The translations under genes and the position numbers were made by a program. Below the pieces are notes generated by a model that had not been told where the DNA came from, did no database searches, and saw nothing but the letters and a program-made list of their open reading frames with translations. Positions 1 to 8,791 of a DNA stretch of 45,377 nucleotides are shown piece by piece. The DNA comes from Candidatus Moraniibacteriota bacterium (GTDB lineage Bacteria > Patescibacteriota > Minisyncoccia > Moranbacterales > UBA1568): positions 264,081 through 309,457 of the forward strand of contig JAUSGT010000002.1 of assembly GCA_030648835.1 (NCBI GenBank), read 5' to 3'. The number at the start of each line of letters is the position of its first letter. Within the stretch, counting starts at the first letter, position 1.

Positions 1-28
1 TAAATAATCCAAATTAACAAATACACTT

Positions 29-337
29 ATGGTGATTGATCAAGAAGCATTGAAGAAAGAGCTTATTGAGGCTTTCCATCTGGAAAATGTCCCTGCGGCC
101 AAGCAGGAAGAGCTGCTTTCCAAAATAGGGGAGGCACTCCTCAAACGGATTTTTTTGGAAACCATGGAGAAGATAGGCGATGCGAATGTGAAAGAGTATG
201 AGGCGCTGCTTGATAAAGAAACAAAAGAGGAAGAAATGGAAGCATTTTTTGAAAGTAAGATTCCGGGCTATACTATCTTCGTCCGGAGTGTCGTTACCAG
301 GTTCAAGGAAGAGATGGCAAAGGATTTGGCAGTGTAA
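29..337 (+). CDS. Small acidic helical protein, DUF5663-like
   Basis: A 102-residue protein that is mostly charged helix with no signal peptide or membrane segment. The pattern of a helical N-terminus, a central KIGEALLKRIFLETMEKI segment and a C-terminal IPGYTIFVRSVVTRFKEEM helix resembles the DUF5663 proteins often seen in Patescibacteria; that match is from memory of the family and was not searched. No Shine-Dalgarno sequence precedes the ATG. It is followed by another small acidic protein and then a large membrane ATPase on the same strand, so it may be a cytoplasmic accessory of that system. Function unknown. Confidence 0.7.
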   Translation: MVIDQEALKKELIEAFHLENVPAAKQEELLSKIGEALLKRIFLETMEKIGDANVKEYEALLDKETKEEEMEAFFESKIPGYTIFVRSVVTRFKEEMAKDLAV

Positions 338-447
338 GACAAGTCTAGATACGAGATACATGATGAGTGATACATAAGAACAGCTCTCAAATTTTGCCTT
401 TTTTATTACTTATCCATTATCACTTATCAATATTATCTTCAACATTT

Positions 448-867
448 ATGCCAGAAGAAGTTTTGGGAGGAGAATCGAGAGAAGGCGGTCAAGAATCTGT
501 TTTCGAGAAACCGGAGGGAACTATTGAGATTTTCCCGGTTGGAGAAAAAGAACCGGTTGTAGAGAGCGGGAAAGAACAGCTGGAAGGGAAGTACAATGAA
601 ATTCTCTCCAAAGTTTCTCCCGGAAGCTCAGCACCGGCTGTTTCGGATGAGGATACGACGCTTGACGCCAAGAGTATCGGTGCGACCGTCGACGAAGAAA
701 GCAAGATTCAAAAACTGCTTGATCTCGCCGCTACGAAAGGGGTCGCGCATGCCGTGAACGTCGCTCGAAAACTCCAGGATTACTACGCGCTCGATAGGAT
801 GCATGATGAGTTGGTAGACAAGTTGTATGATGGTCTTTTGGCAAAAGGGCTTATTTCCAAAGAGTAG
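448..867 (+). CDS. Small acidic protein of unknown function
   Basis: A 139-residue product starting at the ATG that opens MPEEVLGGES. The frame stays open further upstream, but that part reads like AT-rich intergenic sequence, so I start here. Residues 1-80 are acidic and low in complexity (Glu, Gly, Pro), probably disordered. Residues about 90-139 form a conserved-looking helical segment with VAHAVNVARKLQDYY followed by LVDKLYDGLLAKGL. No membrane segment or known motif is visible. It lies 41 bp before the ATPase gene and is probably in the same operon. I do not recognise a function. Confidence 0.6.
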   Translation: MPEEVLGGESREGGQESVFEKPEGTIEIFPVGEKEPVVESGKEQLEGKYNEILSKVSPGSSAPAVSDEDTTLDAKSIGATVDEESKIQKLLDLAATKGVAHAVNVARKLQDYYALDRMHDELVDKLYDGLLAKGLISKE

Positions 868-908
868 TTAACAAATACCAAATTTCAGATACTAAATACT
901 AATAAGAA

Positions 909-3401
909 ATGGAAGGTCTCGATCTGAATATTGTTCTCATCCCGCTGACGTGGATTTCCGCGTCTGCGGCACTCATGAGCGGAACTTTTTTGGTGGTCCG
1001 CAGTTTTTTGCGTTTTCGCTATCAGGTGAATCAGTCCGTCAATATGGATTTGGAAATGATTCGGGTAACGCGCAAGGAAGCGCCTGAAGGAGAACAACAA
1101 AAGACTGCGGAGGCGTGGAAAGAAGAAATTTTTGCCATGGAACAACTTCTCTCCTCGCTCACGGTGCTCAAGTTGAAAGGAGGTTTTTTTAAAAAATGGT
1201 TTTTTGATACGCCGACTATCGTTTTTGAAATTGCCAATCCGTCTTCGAGTGAGGAGATTTTTTTCTATCTCTCCGTCCCGAAGCGTTTTCGGGAAAGTGC
1301 GGAAAAACAAGTACACAGTTTTTTCCCTCACGCGGTGATCGAAAAGGTTCCCGATTATACCGTTTTTTCTCCGGAGAGTTACGCGGCCGTGTCGGTTTTG
1401 GAACTCGCGCACGGACACTCTTTGCCACTTAGGACCTATCGAACGGTGGACATCGATCCCTTGAGCGAAATCACCAATGCTTTGAGCAAATTGAAAACTG
1501 CCGAAGAAGGGGCCGCCATTCAGGTGCTTCTGGCGCGCGTCGATGTGGGGTGGCGGAGAGAAGGCAAGCGGATCGCGCAGAGAATGCAGGAAGGGAAGCG
1601 TCTATACGATGCCAAGAATAAATCAATTTTCCGGAGCGCCGGCTCAGTTCTGGGTAAAAGTCTGCTTGATGCTATGCCGGGTGGTTCAAAAAAAGGTGAT
1701 CTTGGCAGCGAAGAAAAAAAACAGGTGAATTTGACGCCAGAAGAGCAGGAACTCGTCAAAGCTATCGATGCCAAAACAAAAAAGAGCGCGTTTTGTACGA
1801 ATATCCGGCTTATCGCGTCCGGAGCCACGCAGGAACGAGCGGAAGAAATTCTTGGTCATATGGAGAATGCCTTCGGACAGTTTGAAAATCCGGAAGTGAA
1901 TAATTTTCGGGTCAGGAAACGAGTGAAAGCAAAACAGGCTGTGTATGATTATATTTTTCGAAATTTCGATGATGAAACACAAATGATACTGACCGTTGAG
2001 GAACTGGCGAGTATTTTTCATTTTCCGATTTCTACCACGGAGACGCCGAAAATCAAGTGGTTGAAGGCTGGCGCGGCTCCGCCACCGGTGAATGTCCCAC
2101 AGGAGGGGATTCTCCTCGGATACAATGATTATCGCGGTGTGAAAACGGATATCCGTATCACCGACAATGATCGGCGGCGCCATATGTATGTCATCGGTCA
2201 GACGGGAGTGGGCAAGTCGGTGTATTTGCAGGAGATGGCGAAAAAGGACGCTATTTCAGGCAAGGGTTTCTGTTTTATCGATCCTCACGGTGATGCTATC
2301 GAGGATATCTTGGCCGTTATTCCCAAAGAAAGAGCCGAAGACGTGATTTTGTTCGACCCATCGGATACGGAGCGTCCGATCGGACTCAATATGCTTGAGT
2401 ACGATCCGGCTCATCCGGAGCAGAAAACTTTCGTCATCAACGAGATGATCGGCATTTTTGATCAATTGTATGATTTGAAAGCGACTGGTGGGCCGATGTT
2501 CGAGCAGTATATGCGGAACGCCATGCTCCTCATCATGGAGGATCCGGACAGCGGTTCGACCTTGATGGAAATTTCCAAAGTGCTGGCGGACGAGGATTTT
2601 CGGAAGTATAAGCTTTCCAAATGCAAGAATCCGATTGCCTATGATTTCTGGACGAAGGAAGCGGAAAAGGCCGGTGGTGAAGCGGCGTTGGCCAATATGG
2701 TACCGTATATTACTTCCAAGCTGACTACCTTCATCTCAAACGATATGATGCGACCGATCATCGCCCAGCAGAAGAGCACGCTCAACTTCCGGGAGATTAT
2801 GGACAATAACAAAATTCTTCTGGTGAATTTGGCAAAAGGCAAGATCGGAGAAATCAACGCGCGGCTTCTGGGTATGGTGGTGGTGGGGAAGATTCTCATG
2901 GCGGCGCTTTCCCGTGTCGACACGCCGGAGGATGAGCGCAAGGATTTTTATCTCTACATGGACGAATTTCAGAATGTTACCACCAACTCCATCGCGCAAA
3001 TTCTTTCGGAAGCCCGCAAATATCGTCTCATTCTCATCATCGCGCATCAGTTCATCGCCCAGCTGAAGGAAGAGATTTCCAAAGCGGTCTTCGGCAACGT
3101 CGGTTCGCTGGTGTCGTTTCGGGTCGGGTCGGAAGACGCGGAATTTTTGGAAAAGCAGTTTCAACCGGTGTTTACGGCGCGCGATCTTATCAATGTGGAC
3201 AATCGCAATTGTTTTGTGCGGCTTCTCATGAACAATGAGCTGACCAAGCCATTCAATATGAAACCGTACGCGCCGACGCATGGCGATCAGGAGGTCGCCA
3301 ATGCCTTGAAGGAACTTTCTCGTCTGCGTTATGGTCGTGATGCCACCATTGTCAACCGCGAAATCATGAGTCGGATAAAGCTGGCGGAAAAACCGGCATA
3401 G
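909..3401 (+). CDS. Membrane-anchored HerA/TraD-type P-loop ATPase
   Basis: An 830-residue protein with one N-terminal membrane helix (about residues 7-28), a long middle region, and a C-terminal RecA-like motor. Walker A is GQTGVGKS at residues 430-437, followed by FIDPHGD, which is typical of the DUF87/HerA and VirD4/TraD group. Walker B is in YLYMDEFQ near residue 685, and IIAHQF lies just after it. Family members are hexameric DNA- or substrate-pumping ATPases of conjugative type IV secretion and related machines; in Patescibacteria similar proteins are annotated as type IV secretion DNA-binding domain proteins. No other secretion genes are present, so the substrate is unknown. It is the last gene of its operon, ahead of a terminator. 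Confidence 0.85.
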   Translation: MEGLDLNIVLIPLTWISASAALMSGTFLVVRSFLRFRYQVNQSVNMDLEMIRVTRKEAPEGEQQKTAEAWKEEIFAMEQLLSSLTVLKLKGGFFKKWFFDTPTIVFEIANPSSSEEIFFYLSVPKRFRESAEKQVHSFFPHAVIEKVPDYTVFSPESYAAVSVLELAHGHSLPLRTYRTVDIDPLSEITNALSKLKTAEEGAAIQVLLARVDVGWRREGKRIAQRMQEGKRLYDAKNKSIFRSAGSVLGKSLLDAMPGGSKKGDLGSEEKKQVNLTPEEQELVKAIDAKTKKSAFCTNIRLIASGATQERAEEILGHMENAFGQFENPEVNNFRVRKRVKAKQAVYDYIFRNFDDETQMILTVEELASIFHFPISTTETPKIKWLKAGAAPPPVNVPQEGILLGYNDYRGVKTDIRITDNDRRRHMYVIGQTGVGKSVYLQEMAKKDAISGKGFCFIDPHGDAIEDILAVIPKERAEDVILFDPSDTERPIGLNMLEYDPAHPEQKTFVINEMIGIFDQLYDLKATGGPMFEQYMRNAMLLIMEDPDSGSTLMEISKVLADEDFRKYKLSKCKNPIAYDFWTKEAEKAGGEAALANMVPYITSKLTTFISNDMMRPIIAQQKSTLNFREIMDNNKILLVNLAKGKIGEINARLLGMVVVGKILMAALSRVDTPEDERKDFYLYMDEFQNVTTNSIAQILSEARKYRLILIIAHQFIAQLKEEISKAVFGNVGSLVSFRVGSEDAEFLEKQFQPVFTARDLINVDNRNCFVRLLMNNELTKPFNMKPYAPTHGDQEVANALKELSRLRYGRDATIVNREIMSRIKLAEKPA

Positions 3402-3457
3402 AAGAAGCCCCTGTCGGGTGGGTAGGTAAGTAGGCATTTAGAATGAGGAATTATAAA

Positions 3458-3484
3458 AAAAAAGGCTTGAAAAAGCCTCTTTTT
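3458..3484 (+). terminator. Rho-independent terminator after the ATPase gene
   Basis: An AAGGCTT/AAGCCT-type stem with a short A-rich loop, followed by CTTTTTG. It lies 55 bp after the ATPase stop codon and just before the next promoter. Confidence 0.7.
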
Positions 3485-3495
3485 GTATTGTATCA

Positions 3496-3524
3496 TTGAC
3501 AAAACCATGCAAAAGGAGTATAAT
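3496..3524 (+). promoter_or_regulatory. Perfect consensus sigma70 promoter
   Basis: TTGACA at 3496-3501, a 17-nt spacer, and TATAAT at 3519-3524. Both hexamers and the spacing match the housekeeping consensus exactly. The start of transcription would fall near 3531, giving about 70 nt of leader before the lipoprotein gene. Confidence 0.85.
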
Positions 3525-3603
3525 GTCTGGTTAAGAGTTTTAAAAAGCTCAAAACCGCCGTTTTCTCTTGCGCAATGGGAAAAGTCCTTTGAGGGAGATG
3601 AAA

Positions 3604-3828
3604 GTGAAGAAAGTTATTGTGCCGTTATATTGTGCCATCTTCTTTTTGTTGGCACTCGGCGGGTGCGGAGGGGATGTGTCAGTGTCAGCCGAGCGTTCGC
3701 TTATCGAAAAAAATCAGGGACGGTCATGGGACAATTTGCCTGGCCGTCAGAAGATTTCTTCCAATGTGAGCGAACAAATAAAGTCGGCGGTAGCCAAGAA
3801 AGAAGCAGAAGTGTGGAATCGGCGCTGA
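3604..3828 (+). CDS. Small predicted lipoprotein
   Basis: A 74-residue product. I start at the GTG at 3604 because GAGGGAG ends 6 nt before it; the ATG at 3598 directly abuts that Shine-Dalgarno sequence. The N-terminus reads KKVIVPLYCAIFFLLALGGC, a charged start, a hydrophobic core and an LGGC lipobox, so the Cys should be lipidated after signal peptidase II cleavage. The mature part (about 52 residues) is polar and matches nothing I know. It is a single-gene unit between a perfect promoter and a terminator, so it is probably strongly expressed. It has no obvious link to the flanking genes. Confidence 0.65.
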   Translation: MKKVIVPLYCAIFFLLALGGCGGDVSVSAERSLIEKNQGRSWDNLPGRQKISSNVSEQIKSAVAKKEAEVWNRR

Positions 3829-3844
3829 CAGAGTCAGTCGCCGC

Positions 3845-3876
3845 AGCAGGAGTCTCCCCGGACCCTGCTTTTTTTT
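3845..3876 (+). terminator. Rho-independent terminator of the lipoprotein gene
   Basis: AGCAGG pairs with CCTGCT across a 13-nt C-rich loop and is followed by eight T residues. Confidence 0.7.
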
Positions 3877-3884
3877 GAAAAAAT

Positions 3885-6353
3885 CTATTCCTTTTTATCT
3901 ATTTTGAAAGAAAGGAGCGCGTTGGAAGTCGTGACAAGAATTTCACCGCTTGTTTCGTTGACGGTGATAGTTTTCGTGGTAGCCAGTTGTTCGGAAAAGT
4001 ATTGCGTGAGAAGTGTGCCATCTTGGTTCCAGACGAGGACACGTTTGTTTGTCGCGTCGAGAGCGTAAACATTGGCCAATCCAGGATGGGTGAAGAGAGC
4101 GGTTACGGAAAGAGCGTTATGTGGAGTCTCGAGATTCTTTGCAAGATGTCCGCGAGAAAAAGCTTGGACGGATGTGTTGTCCGGTGTCAGGAAAATAGTA
4201 TCGCTGACAGCCATTTTGGGGGAGTTTTTAAATACGATGTTGTCTTTTATCCAGGGGCTACCTTGGCCAAAACCGCCCTCGGCACGAGGGAAGCGATAGA
4301 TTTGATTGGTAGTGGCGTCCAGGACATAGAGGTAGGTGAGATAGGCGCCAATGTCTTTGACGACAGCCCCCGTGGGGAGGGTGAGAGTATTTTTGACAAA
4401 CGTTCGACTGATAGGGCTCCAGGCGAAGAGCTCATCGCTCGAGGCATAGATGAAAATGAGACTCAAGTGATCCATTGTGGCAGCCAGTCGCGCGGAACCG
4501 CTTCCCGGCAACGTGTATTGCTTCTTGTCGTTCAGACTGATAATACTCTTCTCAGTGATGAGGTAGGTAACATTATCGAGAACGACGGAAGCAACGAGGG
4601 GATTTTTTTGAGTAGTAAATACCGTCGGTGATGCGAGGAGGTGGGCATTTTTTTCGGTATTGGGAGGGAATACCGGTGTCGCGGGTTGTTGTTTTGGCGC
4701 TTCCGCTACCGGGATGGAATTATTTGAAGACGGGCGTGTCAAGAACCAGATACCGGTAACGAGAAGGACAATGCCGGTGATGCCCCCTATGAGAAGAATT
4801 TGTCGTCTTTGTGGCGATAGGTTTTTTAAGAGGAAAGATACGCGTCTAAAGAGAGCCTGTGTCACCAGGATCCCCCGTTTCCAAAGTAAAGAGAGAAAAT
4901 CAAAACTTTGCCGGGAAATTTTCCGAATGAAAGAAAATATCGTATCGGTGGCATGTATGAAATTTTGAGGAGGAAATTTTTCTGGCGGAACGAATGGCCT
5001 CGGAACGCCATTTTTTCGGTAAAAAGCGTTCAGTTTTTCTTTCATAAAAAGCGGAATATCCGTGTCCGGGAGCGTTTCGGCGGGGAGTGGCGCCTCTGTC
5101 TTTCTTTCTGCCGGGACTGACTCGGATTGCGTCAAAAGTTTGGGAGCCTCTGGTCTCTCATGGAAAATGGGAGTTTCCTCTTTTGTCTGTTGAATTGGCG
5201 TTTCTCGCGGGAATGGCGAAAATTTTCGAAAAGATTTTTTTTGCCACTGTTTGCGCAGAAAGCGAACGGTTTTGCGGGTAGCGGTGCCACCTGCTCTTAC
5301 CAATTCGGCGAAAAAGAGAGAGCCGGATTTTTTCCCTTTACGCAGGAGCTTTCTTTGAGAGGCAAGAAACGAACTCAATCCGTGGAGCATGTTCTGAAGC
5401 GAAAGCTTGATACGCTCGAGACTCTGACTCGTTTCTGTTTTTCCAAGCGTGTCTCCTTGAACATAGATGTGGCCTGTTTTGGAATCGACATACTCTTCCG
5501 GAGCGGACAATCCCCCCTGATTTTCTTTTTGGGGAGAGTCGGTCTTTGAGACTTTCGTTTTCGAGGTAAAGGTTTCTTGACTGAAGACATTTTGGGTAGT
5601 TTCTGAAGATTCTTCTTCCTGTTTTTGTGGTGGTGGCAGGGGCTTGCCTTCTTGGAAATCGATAACGATGGTACCGGCCATATCAAGTTCATTGATGAGT
5701 ACGGTGCGTAAAAATTGTTCGAAGTGGTCTCCATCCATCCGTAAAGCGTTTTTTTTGAGATCTTCTACGGGGAGAAGCTCCAGGAGCTCCGGTGAGGTAA
5801 AAATGATTTTGTCCTGAGGCATGAGGTGTCCGCTCGAGACCTCGACAAATGTTTTGATGGGGTGAGTGTGGGATTCTTCGGAAGCCAAACCGAGGCTTAT
5901 CTCTGTGAGATTGTCATTGCGCAGTAAAAGAATCTCCGCAGAACCTGTGACGGAAAAGTGAAGATTGTTTTTTTCCACTATGCCGAGAGCGCCGTGATAT
6001 TTTCCCAACCAGGCGATATTACCGTCTTTCACAAGTTCGGCCAATGCAAGGTTGACTCTGTGGAGAGCCGCCTCGAAACTTTCGATAGCGTTGCGTCGCG
6101 GATTATTGAAGTATTCTTTTTTGGCGACGGAGGCAAGGAAATTGACGATATACGCCGAGTCTTCGCTCCGCTCGGCAATCTCAAACACGCCTATCAGGGT
6201 GCCGAGCTGGCTTTTGGTGACATTTTCGCCACTGTAGGTGAACACCTTGATGAAAGGCTCGATAGAACGTCCATTTGCCACGAGAATCTCCGCTACGGTT
6301 TTCTCGAGTGGAATAAGTGTCTTGATTTTATCCTGGCGTTTTTTCTCCAACAT
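3885..6353 (-). CDS. Membrane protein: PP2C-like N-domain, TM helix, beta-propeller-like C-domain
   Basis: An 822-residue protein started at the internal ATG MLEKKRQDK; an ATG six codons earlier is possible. Residues about 1-240 resemble a PPM/PP2C phosphatase fold (LGTLIGVFEIAE, GNIAWLGKYHGALGIVE, LMPQDKIIFTSPELLELL), but the Asp metal ligands expected in active PP2C enzymes are not obvious, so it may be a degenerate or binding version. A long basic, Pro/Glu-rich linker follows, then one membrane helix (RQILLIGGITGIVLLVTGIWFL region) and a C-terminal domain with repeated strand patterns like a beta-propeller. This implies a cytoplasmic phosphatase-like domain tied to an outside sensor. It stands alone on the minus strand. 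Family assignment is inference. Confidence 0.65.
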   Translation of the reverse strand: MLEKKRQDKIKTLIPLEKTVAEILVANGRSIEPFIKVFTYSGENVTKSQLGTLIGVFEIAERSEDSAYIVNFLASVAKKEYFNNPRRNAIESFEAALHRVNLALAELVKDGNIAWLGKYHGALGIVEKNNLHFSVTGSAEILLLRNDNLTEISLGLASEESHTHPIKTFVEVSSGHLMPQDKIIFTSPELLELLPVEDLKKNALRMDGDHFEQFLRTVLINELDMAGTIVIDFQEGKPLPPPQKQEEESSETTQNVFSQETFTSKTKVSKTDSPQKENQGGLSAPEEYVDSKTGHIYVQGDTLGKTETSQSLERIKLSLQNMLHGLSSFLASQRKLLRKGKKSGSLFFAELVRAGGTATRKTVRFLRKQWQKKSFRKFSPFPRETPIQQTKEETPIFHERPEAPKLLTQSESVPAERKTEAPLPAETLPDTDIPLFMKEKLNAFYRKNGVPRPFVPPEKFPPQNFIHATDTIFSFIRKISRQSFDFLSLLWKRGILVTQALFRRVSFLLKNLSPQRRQILLIGGITGIVLLVTGIWFLTRPSSNNSIPVAEAPKQQPATPVFPPNTEKNAHLLASPTVFTTQKNPLVASVVLDNVTYLITEKSIISLNDKKQYTLPGSGSARLAATMDHLSLIFIYASSDELFAWSPISRTFVKNTLTLPTGAVVKDIGAYLTYLYVLDATTNQIYRFPRAEGGFGQGSPWIKDNIVFKNSPKMAVSDTIFLTPDNTSVQAFSRGHLAKNLETPHNALSVTALFTHPGLANVYALDATNKRVLVWNQDGTLLTQYFSEQLATTKTITVNETSGEILVTTSNALLSFKIDKKE

Positions 6354-6371
6354 ACATTTCCAGTATACCAC

Positions 6372-6400
6372 AAAAAAGCTCTTGGGAGAGAGCTTTTTTT
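6372..6400. terminator. Symmetric A/T-flanked hairpin between divergent genes
   Basis: AAAAAAGCTCT and AGAGAGCTTTTTT form a strong stem with a TGGG loop, flanked by A and T runs, so it would work in either direction. It lies just upstream of the minus-strand gene at 6353 and before the promoter of the plus-strand regulator. It may insulate the two units. Confidence 0.5.
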
Positions 6401-6437
6401 GGCTTTCCGTGAGAGGAGAGTGTCACCAAAAGCCTTT

Positions 6438-6466
6438 TTGACTTTTTTCACCCTTTTTCGTATACT
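6438..6466 (+). promoter_or_regulatory. Sigma70-type promoter of the wHTH gene
   Basis: TTGACT, a 17-nt spacer and TATACT. The transcript start would be near 6473, about 47 nt before the ATG. Confidence 0.75.
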
Positions 6467-6519
6467 GCGGGAGGAAAGTATCTCATTTTTGTCTATTCTT
6501 GTAACGCCTGAAAACCCCT

Positions 6520-7125
6520 ATGTCGCTCGTTCTCTTTGATGCGCTGTTTGGATCGAAAGCTCGTGCCCGCCTTATTCGTTTTTTTCTTCTCAACCCGGGG
6601 GCAGAATTCAAAGCCAACGAAGTTTCCGAAAAGACGCTTATTTCAAAGAGAGAAACATCTCGCGAACTCTCCCGCTTGCTCAAAATGAAGATGATCATTT
6701 TACGTACCCGCAAAGGGCGCCGGCATTTTATTGTCAACGAAAGTTTTCCTTTTTACACCGAATTGAAGAGTCTCGTCTCAAAGTTGAATATCCATGCCCA
6801 ATCGCAGGTATTTCGAAAATTGAAAATAGTGGGCGAGGTAAAATTGATTCTCATCAGCGGACTTTTTCTCAATTATCCCAAGAGCAAAGTAGACATGATT
6901 CTTGTGGTGAACAATGTCAATCGAGCGAAACTTCGGCATGCCATAGCTCATCTGGAAGCGGAAGTCGGCAAAGAAATCCGTTTTGTGCTCATGAATAGCG
7001 AGGAGTTGCACTATCGGTTGAATATGCTTGATCGTTTTTTCATTGAATTCCTCGAGGCGCCCTATGAAGAGGCAACCAACAAAATTCCCGAACTGAAACG
7101 TTTTATCGCCGGCCTGAAGAAGTAG
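6520..7125 (+). CDS. Winged-helix regulator with nucleotidyltransferase-like C-domain
   Basis: A 201-residue protein. Residues about 1-75 form a winged helix-turn-helix (GSKARARLIRFFLLN, then AEFKANEVSEKTLISKRETS, then a basic wing RTRKGRRHFIV). Residues about 95-190 contain KLILISGLFLNYPKSKVDMILVV, similar in outline to the strand-loop-strand of MNT-type nucleotidyltransferases, but the usual GSxxxxxxxxSDxD signature is reduced to a loose version, so catalysis is doubtful. Similar two-domain proteins are common in Patescibacteria. It has its own promoter and may regulate itself or the downstream rmuC gene. No target is known. Confidence 0.75.
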   Translation: MSLVLFDALFGSKARARLIRFFLLNPGAEFKANEVSEKTLISKRETSRELSRLLKMKMIILRTRKGRRHFIVNESFPFYTELKSLVSKLNIHAQSQVFRKLKIVGEVKLILISGLFLNYPKSKVDMILVVNNVNRAKLRHAIAHLEAEVGKEIRFVLMNSEELHYRLNMLDRFFIEFLEAPYEEATNKIPELKRFIAGLKK

Positions 7126-7129
7126 TGTT

Positions 7130-7250
7130 AGAACTTACGCGTTTGGCACATTTCTTTGTTGCGGTCTCCAGTACTCACCGCTGTACCGGGGCGTACAGCT
7201 TGTTTCGTTCTTCGACCGCGTCTCGAACTGTACCCAAACGCGTAAGCTCT
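7130..7250. repeat. 121-bp nested inverted-repeat element
   Basis: Outer arms AGAACTTACGCGTTTGG (7130-7146) and CCAAACGCGTAAGCTCT (7234-7250) are complementary at 16 of 17 positions. Inside, GCGGTC pairs with GACCGC, and GCTGTAC pairs with GTACAGC around a 6-nt loop (7180-7199). A run of A follows the right arm. It fills the gap between the regulator and rmuC. It could be a miniature transposable or REP-like element, or a structured RNA in the rmuC leader. Confidence 0.65.
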
Positions 7251-7263
7251 AAAAAAAAAGTGT

Positions 7264-8367
7264 ATGGTTTCGTGGATAACAGTCATTCTTTTGTTTATGG
7301 TGGCCGGTCTTGTCTTGTGGCTGGCCTTTTTTTTGCGTGCGGAACGGTCATCCGTGAAGAACACGGAAGGAGAGATGGAAACTATGAGTCGGCGTTTTGA
7401 TGAACAACTACACTCGGTTGCCAATGCTTTCAATCAGCAGCTGACGAATTTTCAGCATACGCTTGATAATCGTTTGGCAGACAACGGAAAACGTCTCGAT
7501 GAGCGTCTTGACGGCGCGGCGCGTTCGTATGCCGATGTGCAGAAAAGTCTCGAGCAAATGCGTCAATCAAGTGACAAGATTCTGGAAGTTGGGAAAGAAG
7601 TGGCATCGCTTCAGGAGATCCTGAAGGCCCCGAAGATCCGCGGTGGTTTTGGAGAGTTGATGCTTCAGGACATTCTTTCACAAATGCTCCCCAAAGAAAA
7701 TTTTGTTTTGCAGTATGCGTTCAAGAGTGGCGAAGTGGTGGATGCCATCATCAAGTTGAAAGGCGGGATGGTGAGTGTCGACTCCAAATTTCCGCTGGAA
7801 AATTTTAAGAGGATTATTGTGGCGAAGACTGATGAAGAAAAGAAGGTGGCGCGCAAGCAATTTTATACCGATGTGAAGAAACACGTGGATGCGATCGCGG
7901 GCAAGTATATCGTTCCGAATGAAGGGACGCTTGATTTCGCGCTGATGTATATTCCGGCGGAGAACGTCTATTACGAGATTATTATCAAGGACGATGACGA
8001 ACAGGGGTTGCTCGACTATTTGACCCGTAAGCGCATTATGCCGGTTTCTCCCAATTCTTTTTATGCCTATATGCGGACGATTCTGTTCGGGTTGCAAGGC
8101 TTACAGATCGAGAAACGCGCCAAAGAGATCATGGGGCAACTGGAGACACTGGCGCGCGAGCATGAAAAATTCGAACGGGAGTTCGACGTTCTTGGCAATC
8201 ACATCGGCAACGCGCAGAAGAAATATGATGATGCCGAGAAACGTCTGTACAAAGTCACTGATCAGCTTGAACACGCGCGTATGGGACTGGGGCAAGGCAG
8301 CACCGAATCCTTGCCGGCTCCCGAAGAAGAACATTCGCCTGTTACGACAACCTATGATTCAAAGTGA
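7264..8367 (+). CDS. rmuC: RmuC-family protein
   Basis: A 367-residue protein with one N-terminal membrane helix (about 3-25), a coiled-coil stretch (about 30-120) and the RmuC nuclease-like core (about 125-300) with [41 protein letters not shown] and [15 protein letters not shown]. These match the RmuC family, which limits inversions and recombination at short inverted repeats and belongs to the PD-(D/E)XK-like fold. A second coiled coil ends the protein. No clear Shine-Dalgarno sequence precedes the ATG. Its stop overlaps the start of the next gene by 14 nt, which implies coupled translation. The abundance of palindromic elements in this window is an interesting setting for RmuC. Confidence 0.92.
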   Translation: MVSWITVILLFMVAGLVLWLAFFLRAERSSVKNTEGEMETMSRRFDEQLHSVANAFNQQLTNFQHTLDNRLADNGKRLDERLDGAARSYADVQKSLEQMRQSSDKILEVGKEVASLQEILKAPKIRGGFGELMLQDILSQMLPKENFVLQYAFKSGEVVDAIIKLKGGMVSVDSKFPLENFKRIIVAKTDEEKKVARKQFYTDVKKHVDAIAGKYIVPNEGTLDFALMYIPAENVYYEIIIKDDDEQGLLDYLTRKRIMPVSPNSFYAYMRTILFGLQGLQIEKRAKEIMGQLETLAREHEKFEREFDVLGNHIGNAQKKYDDAEKRLYKVTDQLEHARMGLGQGSTESLPAPEEEHSPVTTTYDSK

Positions 8368-8761
8368 AAAGAGAGATGGAAGCGGTTGGGATATTGATAT
8401 TGTGGAGTCGGGAGAAGGCGTCTCTTTCTTCAGGAATACGATTGTTCGAATACTTCTCTTGGTTAATGTTCTTTTTCTTTGTGCCGGTTTTTTGGTGCTT
8501 GGGTATTTTATCCGACCGTCTGAAAATCTTTTTATACTTCATTATAACGTGTACTTTGGCGTAGAAATCCAGGGTGCCTGGTGGCAGGTATTCATTCTCC
8601 CGTTGGCTGGTGTGCTGTTTTTTTTCAGTCATCTCTTTTTTGCCTGGCGCTTTTATAAGAAATCCGAACGCATCGCCAGCTATCTTATGCTTTTTGGATC
8701 GTGGCTCATCAGTGTCGGTATAGTGGTCGCCAGCGTCGGTATCGCATTTATCAACTACTGA
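8354..8761 (+). CDS. Small three-TM membrane protein
   Basis: A 135-residue protein starting MIQSEKRDG. It has hydrophobic segments at about 30-52, 75-97 and 107-132 and a short acidic cytoplasmic N-terminus. It overlaps the end of rmuC by 14 nt in another frame. I do not recognise a family. Likely in one operon with rmuC, the glycosyltransferase and the DUF192 gene. Confidence 0.65.
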   Translation: MIQSEKRDGSGWDIDIVESGEGVSFFRNTIVRILLLVNVLFLCAGFLVLGYFIRPSENLFILHYNVYFGVEIQGAWWQVFILPLAGVLFFFSHLFFAWRFYKKSERIASYLMLFGSWLISVGIVVASVGIAFINY

Positions 8762-8791
8762 TTTTTCTTAAATTTTTTGATTGAAGGGGAT

